Shown in pieces: positions 22,394 through 31,842 of a DNA stretch of 64,000 nucleotides. Location of the stretch: the NCBI GenBank assembly GCA_018806985.1, contig JADANN010000032.1, positions 1,447,501 through 1,511,500 of the forward strand. Direction: 5' to 3'. The position numbers and the translations under genes are program-made. Position 1 is the stretch's first letter; each line of letters begins with the position of its first letter. Under the pieces are notes generated by a model. That model saw nothing but the letters and a program-made list of their open reading frames with translations. It was not told where the DNA came from and ran no database searches. The DNA comes from Angiostrongylus vasorum. Its lineage: Eukaryota > Nematoda > Chromadorea > Rhabditida > Metastrongylidae.

Positions 22394-22790
22394 CAACGAT
22401 TTACCGTCTAATCGTGGCTGGAGGTGTTCTTGGGTGTCGGGCTGCGATGTACAGCGTTGGGATTCATCCGACTCGAACGGTCTCCCAAGCTGAGAAGGAC
22501 TCTAGTGTTTTCATCAGGAAGCCAAACTAAGTGTAAACCAATACCAAGATCCACCACCGTCTGGTATCAAATTGGTCGCATGGTGGCAAATCACCCTCTG
22601 ATCCACGAGGGCTGTGATTGCCCTGTGGTGGTGAAGACCTGGGGCAGACTTTGGCCAGGTTGGCCATGGGATTCCAGGGAACCACAATGGATAAACCATC
22701 GTCTCCGAAACAGTGGAGATTATGCTGGGGAACGCACAATCAGTGAGGATGAGCAATCCAATTTTATCCAACTATGCATATATTGGATAG
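22394..22790 (+). mobile_element. Family C repeat
   Basis: It runs from AACGATTTACCGTCTAATCG through GGGTGTCGGGCTGCGATG, CCAATACCAAGATCCACC and TGATCCACGAGGGC to a diverged tail with TATCCAACTATGC. Near 22,622 the left arm reads CCCTG where the right arm reads CCTG. Confidence 0.85.
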
Positions 22791-23077
22791 ATCATGAAAG
22801 AGAAAAAGAACATGATAAGAGGAAATGAGTGGAAGTCCTGAAAGGACAAGAAAAGGACGAGATCCCGATAACAAACTCCAAAAAGTCGGCTAACTGTTTC
22901 GGTGAGGTCATCCGATCCCTCATAGCCTTCCGTCCGTAAAGCTTTCTATGTTTTTAATCTCTTCAGTAAATAAGTCAGTGGTCCCTAGGAAATTCAGCTT
23001 CTCGTCAAGAAAAAAGGACGTTTCTTAGCTGTAAAAGTACCGACGACAGTGAATTTTTAAAACTTTAATTGCAAATT

Positions 23078-23106
23078 CCCACGACCGACTTTCTATTAAT
23101 CTCGGC
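23078..23106 (+). repeat. Motif D, copy 2 (29 bp), next to the Penelope end
   Basis: It is the same as 18,256-18,284 except for one C/T change. The Penelope inverted repeat begins immediately after it. Confidence 0.7.
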
Positions 23107-23144
23107 ATTGATCAAATAATTCTCGATATTCTTGTTGAGTAAAT

Positions 23145-24470
23145 ATGACGTGTTACTTTATTCCTTATTCCGTTAAAGCTGACGTTTCGGCGAGCAAAAA
23201 TGGAAGTCAAGAGATGGCCAGATTAACACCGTCTCCTTTCCCTGGAGTATTCTTCAGGCAGCAGGACCCTAACGTTGAAATCGATACTAAATTCCGCATG
23301 TTTTCGGACGATGTTCTCAAAACCCTTAATCACTATCGCGGTAGAAAATTCATCTCTAACCTCACAGCCTCACAAAAATGTGGTATGCGAGAAATTAGGG
23401 AATTAATAAATTCAAAGATCATCAAGCTATCAGTCAGCGATAAAGGAGCAGAGTTCGTAGTTAATCCTCGCCAGTTAGATGTTAAGATAACGGAGGAACA
23501 TCTTAATGATGTTACCCTTTATCGTCCATCTTCTGAAAAGGAATACAAAAGTCAACACCGAAAACTAAATAATCAGTAGGCCAATGTGGCAAGGGCTGCA
23601 GGCATAGAACCATCGGTTATTTCGCACTTTAAAATCAATAGACCAACATGCTCCGTCTTATACCTACTTATTAAAACACATAAGTTGGTATCAGCTGATG
23701 ATCTTGCGTCAACCAACTCAACATTCTTCAAGGCTAGACCCATCATCAGTTGTGTAGACGGGCCAACGGATAGAATAACCTGGTTTTTAAGCCTAATACT
23801 TTCCCAGTTGCTCAAACATATTCCAGCCCACCTTACAAACACCTAAATGTTCCTAGAACGTCTACGTAACGCGTCTCCTAATAACGCGCGCGTAATGGAG
23901 TCCTTCGACATTCCCGCGGTCTACACCAACGTATCGAATGACTCCGCAATGCAAGCCATCCGCGAACTTCTTGTTCAACATGAAGGAGGAATACATATGC
24001 ATAGCTTGTCTATTCAGCAGCTCATGGTTCTCTTAAAAGAGTGCTTAAACCGTTCGATTTTCAGGTGGTCTGGGAATTATTACGCACAAATTAGATGGCT
24101 GGCAATGCGACAGCGAGTGGCGCCAAGTCTTACCATTGCATTTATGTCCAAAATAGAAGCCCCCTGTTATTAATCTCCGGCCGGTACTCCACTGTAGATA
24201 TATAGTTACTGTTTTGTCATCTTCCCTACTCAGGAAGAGATGGTCAAATGCTTTGAATTGTTGAATGAGCAGTCTGAGTACATCAACTTCACTGGTGAGA
24301 AACCAAAGGAGGATTGGCTTTCATTTCTTAACGTTCAGATCAACTTATCGGATAACGGTTACATGACATAATGGTATGGAAAACCAAGTAATAAGAACAT
24401 CATCGTTCATTTCCTCTCCTCCCACCCTTCACACACAAAGAGGGCGCTTGTAAGAAACACGTTTTGAACA
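23145..24470 (+). pseudogene. Penelope reverse transcriptase, broken
   Basis: The enzyme would copy element RNA into DNA at a chromosomal nick or end. Segments in order are: 23,145-23,579 (N-terminal region with SVSDKGAEFVV), 23,586-23,843 (with KARPIISCVDGPTDRITWFL, an RT motif), 23,847-24,173 (ESFDIPAVYTNVSNDSAMQA, where the first catalytic Asp region lies), and a frame after 24,190 with CRYI followed by a damaged site, then LNEQSEYINF and PKEDWLSFLNVQINL. Stops or frameshifts fall near 23,579, 23,844, 24,170, 24,200 and 24,370. The expected pair of aspartates after CRYI is absent, so catalysis is lost. Family assignment rests on motif order and the linked GIY-YIG domain. Confidence 0.85.
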
Positions 24471-25160
24471 GCCATCTCTGTGTGCAGGAAGAGGGAACTG
24501 AAGAGGAATCGCGCAAATTGGCTCGGCAAATAGCCATCTCCAATGGCTACGAAATAGTAACCACACGAGATAACTCTACAAGGAGAGCAACGCCCCAAAA
24601 GGAAAAACGTGGCCAAGACAAAACCCCGTTTATGTTGCCGTTCATTAGCGATGAAGTAAGTGTAGCTATAAAACGATGCTTAAGAAGGGCAGGTCTAGAG
24701 GAATCGGTAGCGATATTTGAAATACCACCCGATTCCCTTCGTCGTCAATTAGTTAGTAACCGACTACATGACTGTCTATGCGAAACACAAAGTTGTGTAA
24801 TTTGCCCTTATGGCAAGGACGGTGATTGCATGAGTTCAGGTACGATATACCTGACCTCTTGTAGTACTTGCGGAGACGAATATATTGGCGAAACGGAAAG
24901 ACCTTCACGTATCCGCATAAATGAGTACCTAGATGGCAAACGAAAATCAAAACAAGGCACGCCACAAGGCACGCGTAGGATACAAAACATAGCGGAGACG
25001 ATTTTGATATTAAAGTCGCTATCCTCGCACAGGATGCCAAAACACCAACGTGCAAACCTCTAGAGGCTTCTTGTATAAATACCAGGAACCCTAGAATGAA
25101 CACCAGGGAGGAACGCCCGGAGATCACACACGATCTGGCCCCGTACCTTCGCATCGACTT
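24464..25160 (+). pseudogene. Penelope GIY-YIG endonuclease domain
   Basis: The open frame to 25,063 encodes an N-terminal linker (ESRKLARQIAISNGYEIVTT), SLRRQLVSNRLHDCLC, a cysteine cluster (CETQSCVICPYGKDGDCM) and then the nuclease signature GTIYLTSCSTCGDEYIGETE with Arg two residues on. Family knowledge: GIY-YIG nucleases cut one DNA strand to prime target-site copying in Penelope-like elements. After 25,063 the tail shifts frame and continues as EASCINTRNPRMNTREE to about 25,160. The domain itself keeps its key residues, but the linked RT is dead and a stop or frameshift lies upstream near 24,465. Confidence 0.88.
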
Positions 25161-25354
25161 TTGATGTGGGGTGGTGCATTTATCGACCGTATGCGACTCT
25201 GATCGGCTGTTCTTCCTCAGTGGAAGGCACGTAATAAACGGTGGGTTTTTTCGAGAAGCTGTTGACCGTGTGATTGCGATTTAGATTTTCGTCCTTCTGT
25301 ATGCGTTATCGGAGCGTTTGACTTAGTAAATTGCCTATCAATATATCCTTCCCT

Positions 25355-25389
25355 GCTCTGAAGAAGGCGAAATCCGCCGAAACGTCAGC
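25355..25389 (+). ncRNA. Hammerhead-like motif at Penelope 3' terminus
   Basis: The parts are GCT, CTGAAGA, an AGGCG-AAAT-CCGCC hairpin, GAAA, CGTC, AGC. GCT and AGC can pair as an outer stem. The layout matches the motif at 8,774 despite different flanks. The core has one base unlike the hammerhead CUGAUGA, and stem III is missing. Confidence 0.35.
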
Positions 25390-25489
25390 TTTAACGGAAT
25401 AAAGGACAAAGTAACACCTCGTGTTTGCTCAACAAGAATATCGAGAACTATTTGATTGCAAAAATTTTAACGTGTTCACCTGTATCACC

Positions 25490-26310
25490 TGTAGTCCTGT
25501 TGATCGTCGAGTGACTTGAGCGGGCGCCAGTAAATCTTCCATTTTTTCCCTGTCGCGTGCAAGAGTAGCCCAGTGGGTTGTGCTCGCTCTAGGGACTCGT
25601 CGAGCATCATATTTATCTTCTAGGCTCTTCGTGGAGAACTCTGGCCATGAGATCGGTGGTCTTTCTGCGGCACGTTTGACATCTCGAGGAATCCAGTCAC
25701 TAACAGCTCTTGTCTATCGGTTGTCATTCATACGCATTATGTGTCCGGCACACCTTATCTTCGACTGTTTGGCGTACAGAACGGCATCTTTGATTCTTGA
25801 TCATTGACGCAGGTCGGAGCTTCGGATCCCATCCCTTACTTGTGGAAAACGGGATACTCCTAGCATCGTCCTTTCGACTGCGCGTTCGATAACGCTGAGT
25901 GATCTTTCATCCTGCTTACGCAGCGGCCAGGTTTCTGACGCATATGGGAGTCGGGTGTTCTTTGTTCTCTTCACTACATCCTTGATGCTCTCGAAAGCTC
26001 CCCCAAGCCGCTCGTTTCCTTCTGCTCAGCTCTGGAGCTAAGTCGTTCATCATATTGATTTCCCGAGACATAACTGGAGCATTCGGAGATATTTTTTCCG
26101 TTGAGCGTGAATGGGGCATATGAAACCAATCCGTTCTTCATGAACATCGTTTTTGTGGGGTTTAGTCGAAGACCAATCTTTCCACAGGCTTTATCAAAGT
26201 CGGCAAGCATACGTTCCGCTTGGCTAATGTTCGGTGTTATAAGGATGACGTCATCAGCAAAGCGAAGATGGTGTAACTGCCTACCATCGATTTTCACTTA
26301 CATATTATTA
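25490..26310 (-). pseudogene. RTE-type LINE, 3' half of reverse transcriptase ORF
   Basis: On the minus strand it starts with the RT catalytic block KIDGRQLHHLRFADDVILIT (FADD motif intact). It continues through PTKTMFMKNGLVSYAPFTLN, a frameshift in the block before INMMNDLAPELSRRKRAAW, YASETWPLRKQDERSLSV, ERTMLGVSRFPQVRDGIRSS, KIRCAGHIMRMND, SDWIPRDVKRAAERPP, and THWATLARDREKWKIYWRPL. A segment expected between KNTRL and YASETW is deleted. The 3' tail carries ACAGGTGATACAGGTGA, a short repeat typical of RTE ends. It is 5'-truncated, with no endonuclease domain. Confidence 0.9.
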
Positions 26311-26329
26311 TACAGAGAAAATTCCATAA

Positions 26330-26890
26330 CCTTTTGAGTAAGCTACGTAGCACGGCTCCAAGAATGTATAGAAATACATTAAGCGATGATAAAAGGGGTC
26401 AAAATAGGGTACATAAAATGCCAGAATATTCTAAGCCTACCGTGTTAGGACTCATGGCGCTCCCTTACGGGGCGCGCTCGCTTTTGGAATTAGGCCCCAA
26501 GTTTCCAAGCATCTAAAGCAGCTTCCAGGATGCCCTTACGTAAGGTCGCATATAGTTTACATGAGCTTCAGGATAGACTCTGGGAAAATATTAGGGATAA
26601 AGCACCAAGTTGGAGTGAACAACAACAAGTAGAGGCATTACCCACTATTGTGGCATTCTCAAACGCTTTTTGCATAACAGGTCCCCAATAATGCAGTTGA
26701 TATAAAAGTTCGGATATTTGCGAAGAAAATCCGAAGTCCTTAATCACTACTACGCAGAGGAGTTCGCTCCAACCTCGCAAGAACTCAAAAAATGTGGCAT
26801 GGAGGGAGGTTCGAGAGTTGATAGGTTAAAAAACATTAAATTACCTGCTAGCGACCTGCCAGAAGAAGCTGTCTTAGTGTTATAAGTGCA
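26330..26890 (+). pseudogene. N-terminal Penelope fragment
   Basis: In three plus-strand frames it shows LLELGPKFPS near 26,490, then SLHELQDRLWENIRDKAPSW near 26,550, then HYYAEEFAPTSQELKK near 26,745-26,790 with KLPASDL after it. The last block corresponds to the NHYRGRKFISNLTASQK and KLSVSDK region of the copy at 23,145, which supports the assignment. The fragment sits head-to-head with the RTE copy. The rest of the RT and the endonuclease are absent. Confidence 0.7.
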
Positions 26891-27009
26891 GAAGAAGAAG
26901 CAGTCTCATGGTGTGTCATGGGCGTACTCCTTTTGTCCGTTTCCAATGACGTCATGTGCAGCCCGAGATTTAACGGCCTCTCACAAGTTGCGTCACATCG
27001 TAAAGTGGA

Positions 27010-27356
27010 GAGCCGTAAACGGCAAAACCCAGTGTGCGGGTTACTGAAGTTGGAAATTTGCTGGTTGGTTTCCTGTATGCCTAAGTCAGCCTAACCGAAG
27101 ACTTCCTCAAGTCGTCACCATACCAAGCAGTTGCGACGCCTTGTGGATCGGGGGAAGATTTGACGCCACACGACTAGCTCGATACCAGGGTGGTGATGAT
27201 TCCTGGTACTCTACTCTTAGACGGAGTTTTAAATGGACGCTTAGCACTCCTTCTTAGCCTGGGCGACTTTGCTATGGCCACGAACAACCGCAGCACACTG
27301 CAGTGCGCCTTCCAGGAACACCTCCGAGCCATGATGAAGCGGTAAGCCTTTAAAAG
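27010..27356 (-). mobile_element. Diverged family C repeat
   Basis: On the minus strand it has AAGGCTTACCGCTTCATCATGG, GAGGTGTTCCTGGAAGGCGC, CTAAGAGTAGAGTACCAGGA, CGATCCACAAGGCGTCG and a diverged 3' end lacking the TATCCAAG tail. Confidence 0.78.
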
Positions 27357-28269
27357 GCAAACAGAGATGTCTTTGTTTAATCAAAGTTAAGACTCTAGAA
27401 CATTTTTGTTCACTCGTCTGTCATATATGAGCGATATTGTTCATGGTGTATTAGTACATTCTCCACAATGCAAGTAATACACCATTCATTTTTTTGGCTG
27501 TTCATTTTTGTCGCACAGGCTTCACCGCTAGACTCTTTGTAATCGATCAATGGCTCGTGAGCCAATTGTATTCGATCAACGGTTCATGAACCACGTATGC
27601 TATGCTCGGAGTTTTTTGAGAAAGGTTTCTTTCCTATTGTAGATTTGTCTATCCATTTATAATTGCTCTTTTCCCATCTCCCCCCCCCCATTTGAGAAGG
27701 ATTTCGACATTTTTTCGAAATTACGATCACCATCATCAGGAATCACCACCACCTCCATGCCTCCGGAGTTGGGAAAACGGTATAGGATCTATCCGATAAG
27801 ATAGGAACACACATACATTAGTGGTACCCAAGCCTTGCTAATCATCAGAACAAACCTGCTTTTTTCTCTTCGTTAATATAGCGGTATTTCATTCTTAGGG
27901 CTCTGAAGTACTCTCAATGAGAGTGGCTAGGGTGATTTTGAACCATTAGTTTATGAAAACTAAATGACACCGGTACTTGTTGCCTAATACGTTCGTAAGA
28001 TATCCTAACAGCGCCGTCCTCCTGAGAACATCCTTCATAGTATCCGCGGAAGCACCTACGCTTTTTGTACATAAATTGGCCTCATCGTACTGTTGTTATA
28101 ACCTCACACGTATCTTGTAATATGTCCACTTCTCATGCCGTGCTGTTGTATTCTATATCACACTTGCACTTTATATCGCATCACCAACCTGTGGCATAGG
28201 TGCTCTCCTGTCTCAGTGGTCACCTCTCGCCCATCGTCCTTTTATCTCACCCACATTCTCCCCCCAAAG
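27357..28269. other. Intervening sequence, no recognisable gene
   Basis: Short frames only. It contains a near-duplicate pair ATCGATCAATGGCTCGTGAG and TCGATCAACGGTTCATGAAC (27,542-27,592) and a C-rich run near 27,682. The mirror is at about 31,843-32,756. Confidence 0.5.
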
Positions 28270-28545
28270 GGGGGTGTGTGGCGCAGTGCTCGGGGGCGCC
28301 CTGCGACACATACACTGGTTCGTTCCCCGCGCCCCTGGCCCACCAAGCCTTCCATCCCTCCGGGGTCGAAAAATTGGTGCCAGACTTGTCTGGGAGGATA
28401 GCAGCACTGGCTCGATGCATCAGTAGGCCACCGCTACTCATTGTAAAGACCGGATATGCATTCAATCACCTCCAAACGATATTTAATGAAGTCGGATACA
28501 TGGCGCATCCCTCAGGGATTGATCAACGCCGAGAGCTTTATTTTC
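28270..28545 (+). mobile_element. SINE family A copy, closest to consensus
   Basis: The head is GTGTGGCGCAGTGCTCGGG (A box) with B box TGGTTCGTTCCCC 38 bases later, which is tRNA spacing. The core is CCTCCGGGGTCGAAAAATTG and ACTTGTCTGGGAGGATAGC, and the full tail has CCTCAGGGATTGATCAACGC and CGAGAGCTTTAT. It can serve as the reference copy for family A in this window. Confidence 0.92.
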
Positions 28546-29354
28546 ACTTTTTTATCGCCTTATCGCTCTGATTTTATATGCATTTGTATGTCGTTATTGT
28601 TATATTATTATTGCTATAGGTGGTGTAATCACCCAAGCATGATGTTTGCTCTCCGGCAACAACAAAGAGGTCCCGCCTGGCAAATTCATTCGAAGCCGAG
28701 TGATAATTCGGCACTGACAACTGATTCGTACTACTACACTCCAACATGCTGTTCATTACGCCAATCCTTGGGAAAACAGCGGCGTGTAAAATCTATTGAC
28801 TTGGAATCCACTACTTTTAAAAGATAATGTGGTGTAGCTTGCGAAAATTGCTTCTGGTCCGTAGCCTTCAGCTTGGTAAGAATTGATTGTTATATTGTAC
28901 GGCCGTAGAGTTGCACCTCTCTACATATATTTTGGCCTAGTTGAAAGTGACTAGACGTGCGTATCGAAGTTTTTTCAAAAAATACACCTCTATTCAACAG
29001 TTTCAGCTTCGTTCAACAAACACGTAGTCTTCTTTGTCGGATGTTTCAAAATCTGCTGGTCATTTAAGAAAGCAACATTATGTTGCACAAACTTCGTTTA
29101 CATGCGTTCGAGCAATAGCAGATCTCCAGCACTAGCTGAATTGGTGCAGCTTTGGGATCCCCACATAGGGGTAAGTTTTTGTACCACTGGAGTACTCTCC
29201 TCTACTTGTATACGACCACTCTTTGTATTTCGCTCTACTAAAGCGTTCTTCACGAGCAACGCTCGCTTCACATCCCGAACATGCACCAACTTTTAAGAGT
29301 CAATGGAAAGCCATGGATGTGAACAGCCACTCAATTTAGTGATAATGTAGCAGT
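28546..29354. other. Inner end of the left arm, no recognised gene
   Basis: The stretch contains a minus-strand frame of 63 codons (29,289-29,098) present in both arms, with no recognisable domain. The last 60 bases before the spacer carry several substitutions against the right arm, whereas the preceding sequence differs only in homopolymers. The mirror is 30,754-31,564. Confidence 0.5.
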
Positions 29355-29774
29355 GACCATAAGACACTGACGCAGGCAATATTGTCTTTTGTACGGGCGT
29401 TGAAGAAGTCCGCACGAAAGCGCACACCTTGAGGGTCCTGACTTCATTGCCAAAGGTGTTCATATAAATGTCTGATGATTTCCGTAACCGAACAGTTCGG
29501 TTGGTATTTTGCCTTGGAACTTAACGTCTCGTAATTAAATACGCGTTCAATCTTGAGGAACTTCGAATAAAAATGAACAATAAGTGATGATCTTGAGAAT
29601 ACGAGTTCATCAGTGCTGATTGGATTCCAAAGGGAGAGTATCATCGCTATTGTCGTTGGCAGTTGTAACGATTAAATAAACTCTTGAGGTCTGAACAAGA
29701 CGTCTACTTCTTCCACAAAGGCAGTTTGGATCATCTCAACGCGTACTATAGTATGGTCTTATTGATGACTACGT

Positions 29775-30206
29775 TCACATATCGTCATGCCAAGCCAACA
29801 AGGGTGAATATGCGGTTTTAGTTGCTCCTTCCAATATGATACATGATACGTCATTGATGGAGAAATATATAGAAAGTCCCAAAATTTCCTGGAAAACGAT
29901 GGGAAACCACTGGCACAGTACTTTGTAGAATAGGGATAAGATAACGTGACCGACATAGTCAACGGTCCTTTCAAGGTGATTGTTGTGTATAATTATAGAT
30001 GTTTCATCCTGGTAAAACGACAAGGAATTAAAAGAAAGGCCCAAGAGGTTATTCACAGCGCAGTTTCTTTTTGTCATTTTGTTTAGATTTTCAGTTATGG
30101 TTTCCAGTTCTGTGTTCATTTCGTCTGCTGTATCACTGCCTGTCAATATATGTATAATGTCATGTTTACTCCTCAATTTTTTGGGAAGAGGTCGAAGACT
30201 AGTCAT
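29775..30206 (-). CDS. Unrecognised 143-aa ORF in the palindrome spacer
   Basis: This is the longest ORF in the unique spacer. The first ATG is at 30,206; the frame also extends six codons upstream through a GTG to an in-frame TAA. The N-terminal half is hydrophilic and helix-prone (residues about 10-50, rich in Glu, Lys, Asn and Leu, possible short coiled coil). The C-terminal half is more hydrophobic, with aromatic residues around 95-125. The inside also contains TTTTCCAG followed by G, which could be a splice acceptor, so the true product could be an exon rather than a single-exon gene. I recognise no family and cannot exclude a chance ORF or a decayed transposon piece. It has no mirrored copy, unlike almost everything else between 3.6 and 56.5 kb. 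Confidence 0.3.
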   Translation of the reverse strand: MTSLRPLPKKLRSKHDIIHILTGSDTADEMNTELETITENLNKMTKRNCAVNNLLGLSFNSLSFYQDETSIIIHNNHLERTVDYVGHVILSLFYKVLCQWFPIVFQEILGLSIYFSINDVSCIILEGATKTAYSPLLAWHDDM

Positions 30207-30624
30207 TGTCTTATTTCGACCCACATATTTATATTATCTGATGTTTTGTTTTGATTTTATTTCGTTATTATTTAAATCCTTATTGCGCAACGTATAGACA
30301 TTTCTATATCTGAAAGTCTTGAGAAGGGCATTTCTTCTTTGTCAGCTGGCCAAAATGTTGGAGTTGTTGTCTTCTATTACTGTTAGTTCATCTATCTGTG
30401 AATATTGTTTCTGTAAACGTTGTGACAAATGTTGTTTATTGTGCTCGAATTTGGCTCTGTTGGTGGGTAATTGGTGAAATATGTATAAGTCTTCTTAGTG
30501 TCCTACTTAAAGCGGCACGTGTGATATAACATGAGGTGAAAGAATGGTTCAAATCACAGGCTACCGATGAGGAATCATACATAGGCAAGAGCAGGTTATA
30601 GTTTTTATATGTTATATATGTGTT

Positions 30625-30653
30625 ACATTATTATTATTATTATATTATATAAC
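30625..30653. repeat. ATT/TTA microsatellite in the spacer
   Basis: About seven tandem ATT units followed by ATATTATATAA lie close to the centre of symmetry of the palindrome (about 30,054) but are not themselves symmetric. Confidence 0.85.
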
Positions 30654-31564
30654 CGCTTTTTGATAATAGTAAAGTTAACTGAGAAATCACAGGGTGATCG
30701 ATACTGTGCAAGTTTTTGCTATGCACTTAATTATTTTTCAGACTAACTTGCTAACTGCTACATTATCACTAAATTGAGTTGCTATTCACATCTATGGCTT
30801 TCCATTGACTCTTAAAAGTTGGTGCATGTTGGGATGTGAAGCGAGCGTTGCTCGTGAAGAACGCTTTAGTAGAGCGAAATACAAAGAGTGGTCGTATACA
30901 AGTAGAGGAGAGTACTCCAGTGGTACAAAAACTTACCCCCTATGTGGGGATCCCAAAGCTGCACCAATTCAGCTAGTGCTGGAGATCTGCTATTGCTCGA
31001 ACGCATGTAAACGAAGTTTGTGCAACATAATGTTGCTTTCTTAAATGACCAGCAGATTTTTGAAACATCCGACAAAGAAGACTACGTGTTTGTTGAACGA
31101 AGCTGAAACTGTTGAATAGAGGTGTATTTTTTTGAAAAAACTTCGATACGCACGTCTAGTCACTTTCAACTAGGCCAAAATATATGTAGAGAGGTGCAAC
31201 TCTACGGCCGTACAATATAACAATCAATTCTTACCAAGCTGAAGGCTACGGACCAGAAGCAATTTTCGCAAGCTACACCACATTATCTTTTTAAAAGTAG
31301 TGGATTCCAAGTCAATAGATTTTACACGCCGCTGTTTTCCCAAGGATTGGCGTAATGAACAGCATGTTGGAGTGTAGTAGTACGAATCAGTTGTCAGTGC
31401 CGAATTATCACTCGGCTTCGAATGAATTTGCCAGGCGGGACCTCTTTGTTGTTGCCGGAGAGCAAACATCATGCTTGGGTGATTACACCACCTATAGCAA
31501 TAATAATATAACAATAACGACATACAAATGCATATAAAAATCAGAGCGATAAGGCGATAAAAAA

Positions 31565-31842
31565 GTGAAAATAAAGCTCTCGGCGTTGATCAATCCCCTG
31601 AGGGATGCGCCATGTATCCGACTTCATTAAATATCGTTTGGAGGTGATTGAATGCATATCCGGTCTTTACAATGAGTAGCGGTGGCCTACTGATGCATCG
31701 AGCCAGTGCTGCTATCCTCCCAGACAAGTCTGGCACCAATTTTTCGACCCCGGAGGGATGGAAGGCTTGGTGGGCCAGGGGCGCGGGGAACGAACCAGTG
31801 TATGTGTCGCAGGGCGCCCCCGAGCACTGCGCCACACACCCC
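31565..31842 (-). mobile_element. SINE family A copy, mirror of 28,270
   Basis: This is the right-arm counterpart. The C/G run just outside its head is one base shorter than in the left arm. Confidence 0.92.

Larger units (their letters stand above)
23107..25460 (+). mobile_element. Penelope-like element with terminal inverted repeats
   Basis: Inverted repeats of about 82 bp lie at 23,111-23,194 and 25,376-25,457. They share TCTCGATATTCTTGTTGAG and TTCCGTTAAAGCTGACGTTT, one strand being the reverse complement of the other. Between them is a reverse transcriptase followed by a GIY-YIG endonuclease in the usual Penelope order. It abuts motif D at the 5' side and the tail of an RTE copy at the 3' side. 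This is the most complete autonomous-type element in the left arm, although broken. Confidence 0.9.
3640..29354 (+). repeat. Left arm of a 25.7-kb inverted repeat
   Basis: This arm reappears as its reverse complement at about 30,754-56,470. Anchor pairs along its whole length sum to 60,108-60,113, for example a Penelope segment 23,586-23,846 against 36,267-36,527 and the 23-bp hairpin 13,851-13,904 against about 46,208-46,261. Differences seen by eye are nearly all one-base homopolymer length changes, such as six versus five G near 13,081 and five versus six A near 23,376. Substitutions gather at the two edges. The outer edge is fuzzy because it lies inside a SINE; the inner edge is sharp at a GTAGCAG string ending at 29,353. 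Confidence 0.97.
29355..30753. other. Unique spacer between the palindrome arms
   Basis: About 1.4 kb is present once. I see no terminal inverted repeats at its ends and no similarity to the A, B or C repeat families. It contains an unrecognised minus-strand ORF (29,775-30,206), a shorter minus-strand ORF of 66 codons (29,444-29,644, unrecognised and possibly chance), and an ATT/TTA tract near 30,625. A spacer of this size argues against a simple missed-adapter read artefact, which normally gives almost no spacer. Confidence 0.9.

Noticed and set aside
29098..29289. 63-codon frame near the inner edge of the arm, mirrored in the right arm
   Set aside because: Being in both arms only reflects the duplication. 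There is no domain, and the right-arm frame is shifted by a one-base difference.
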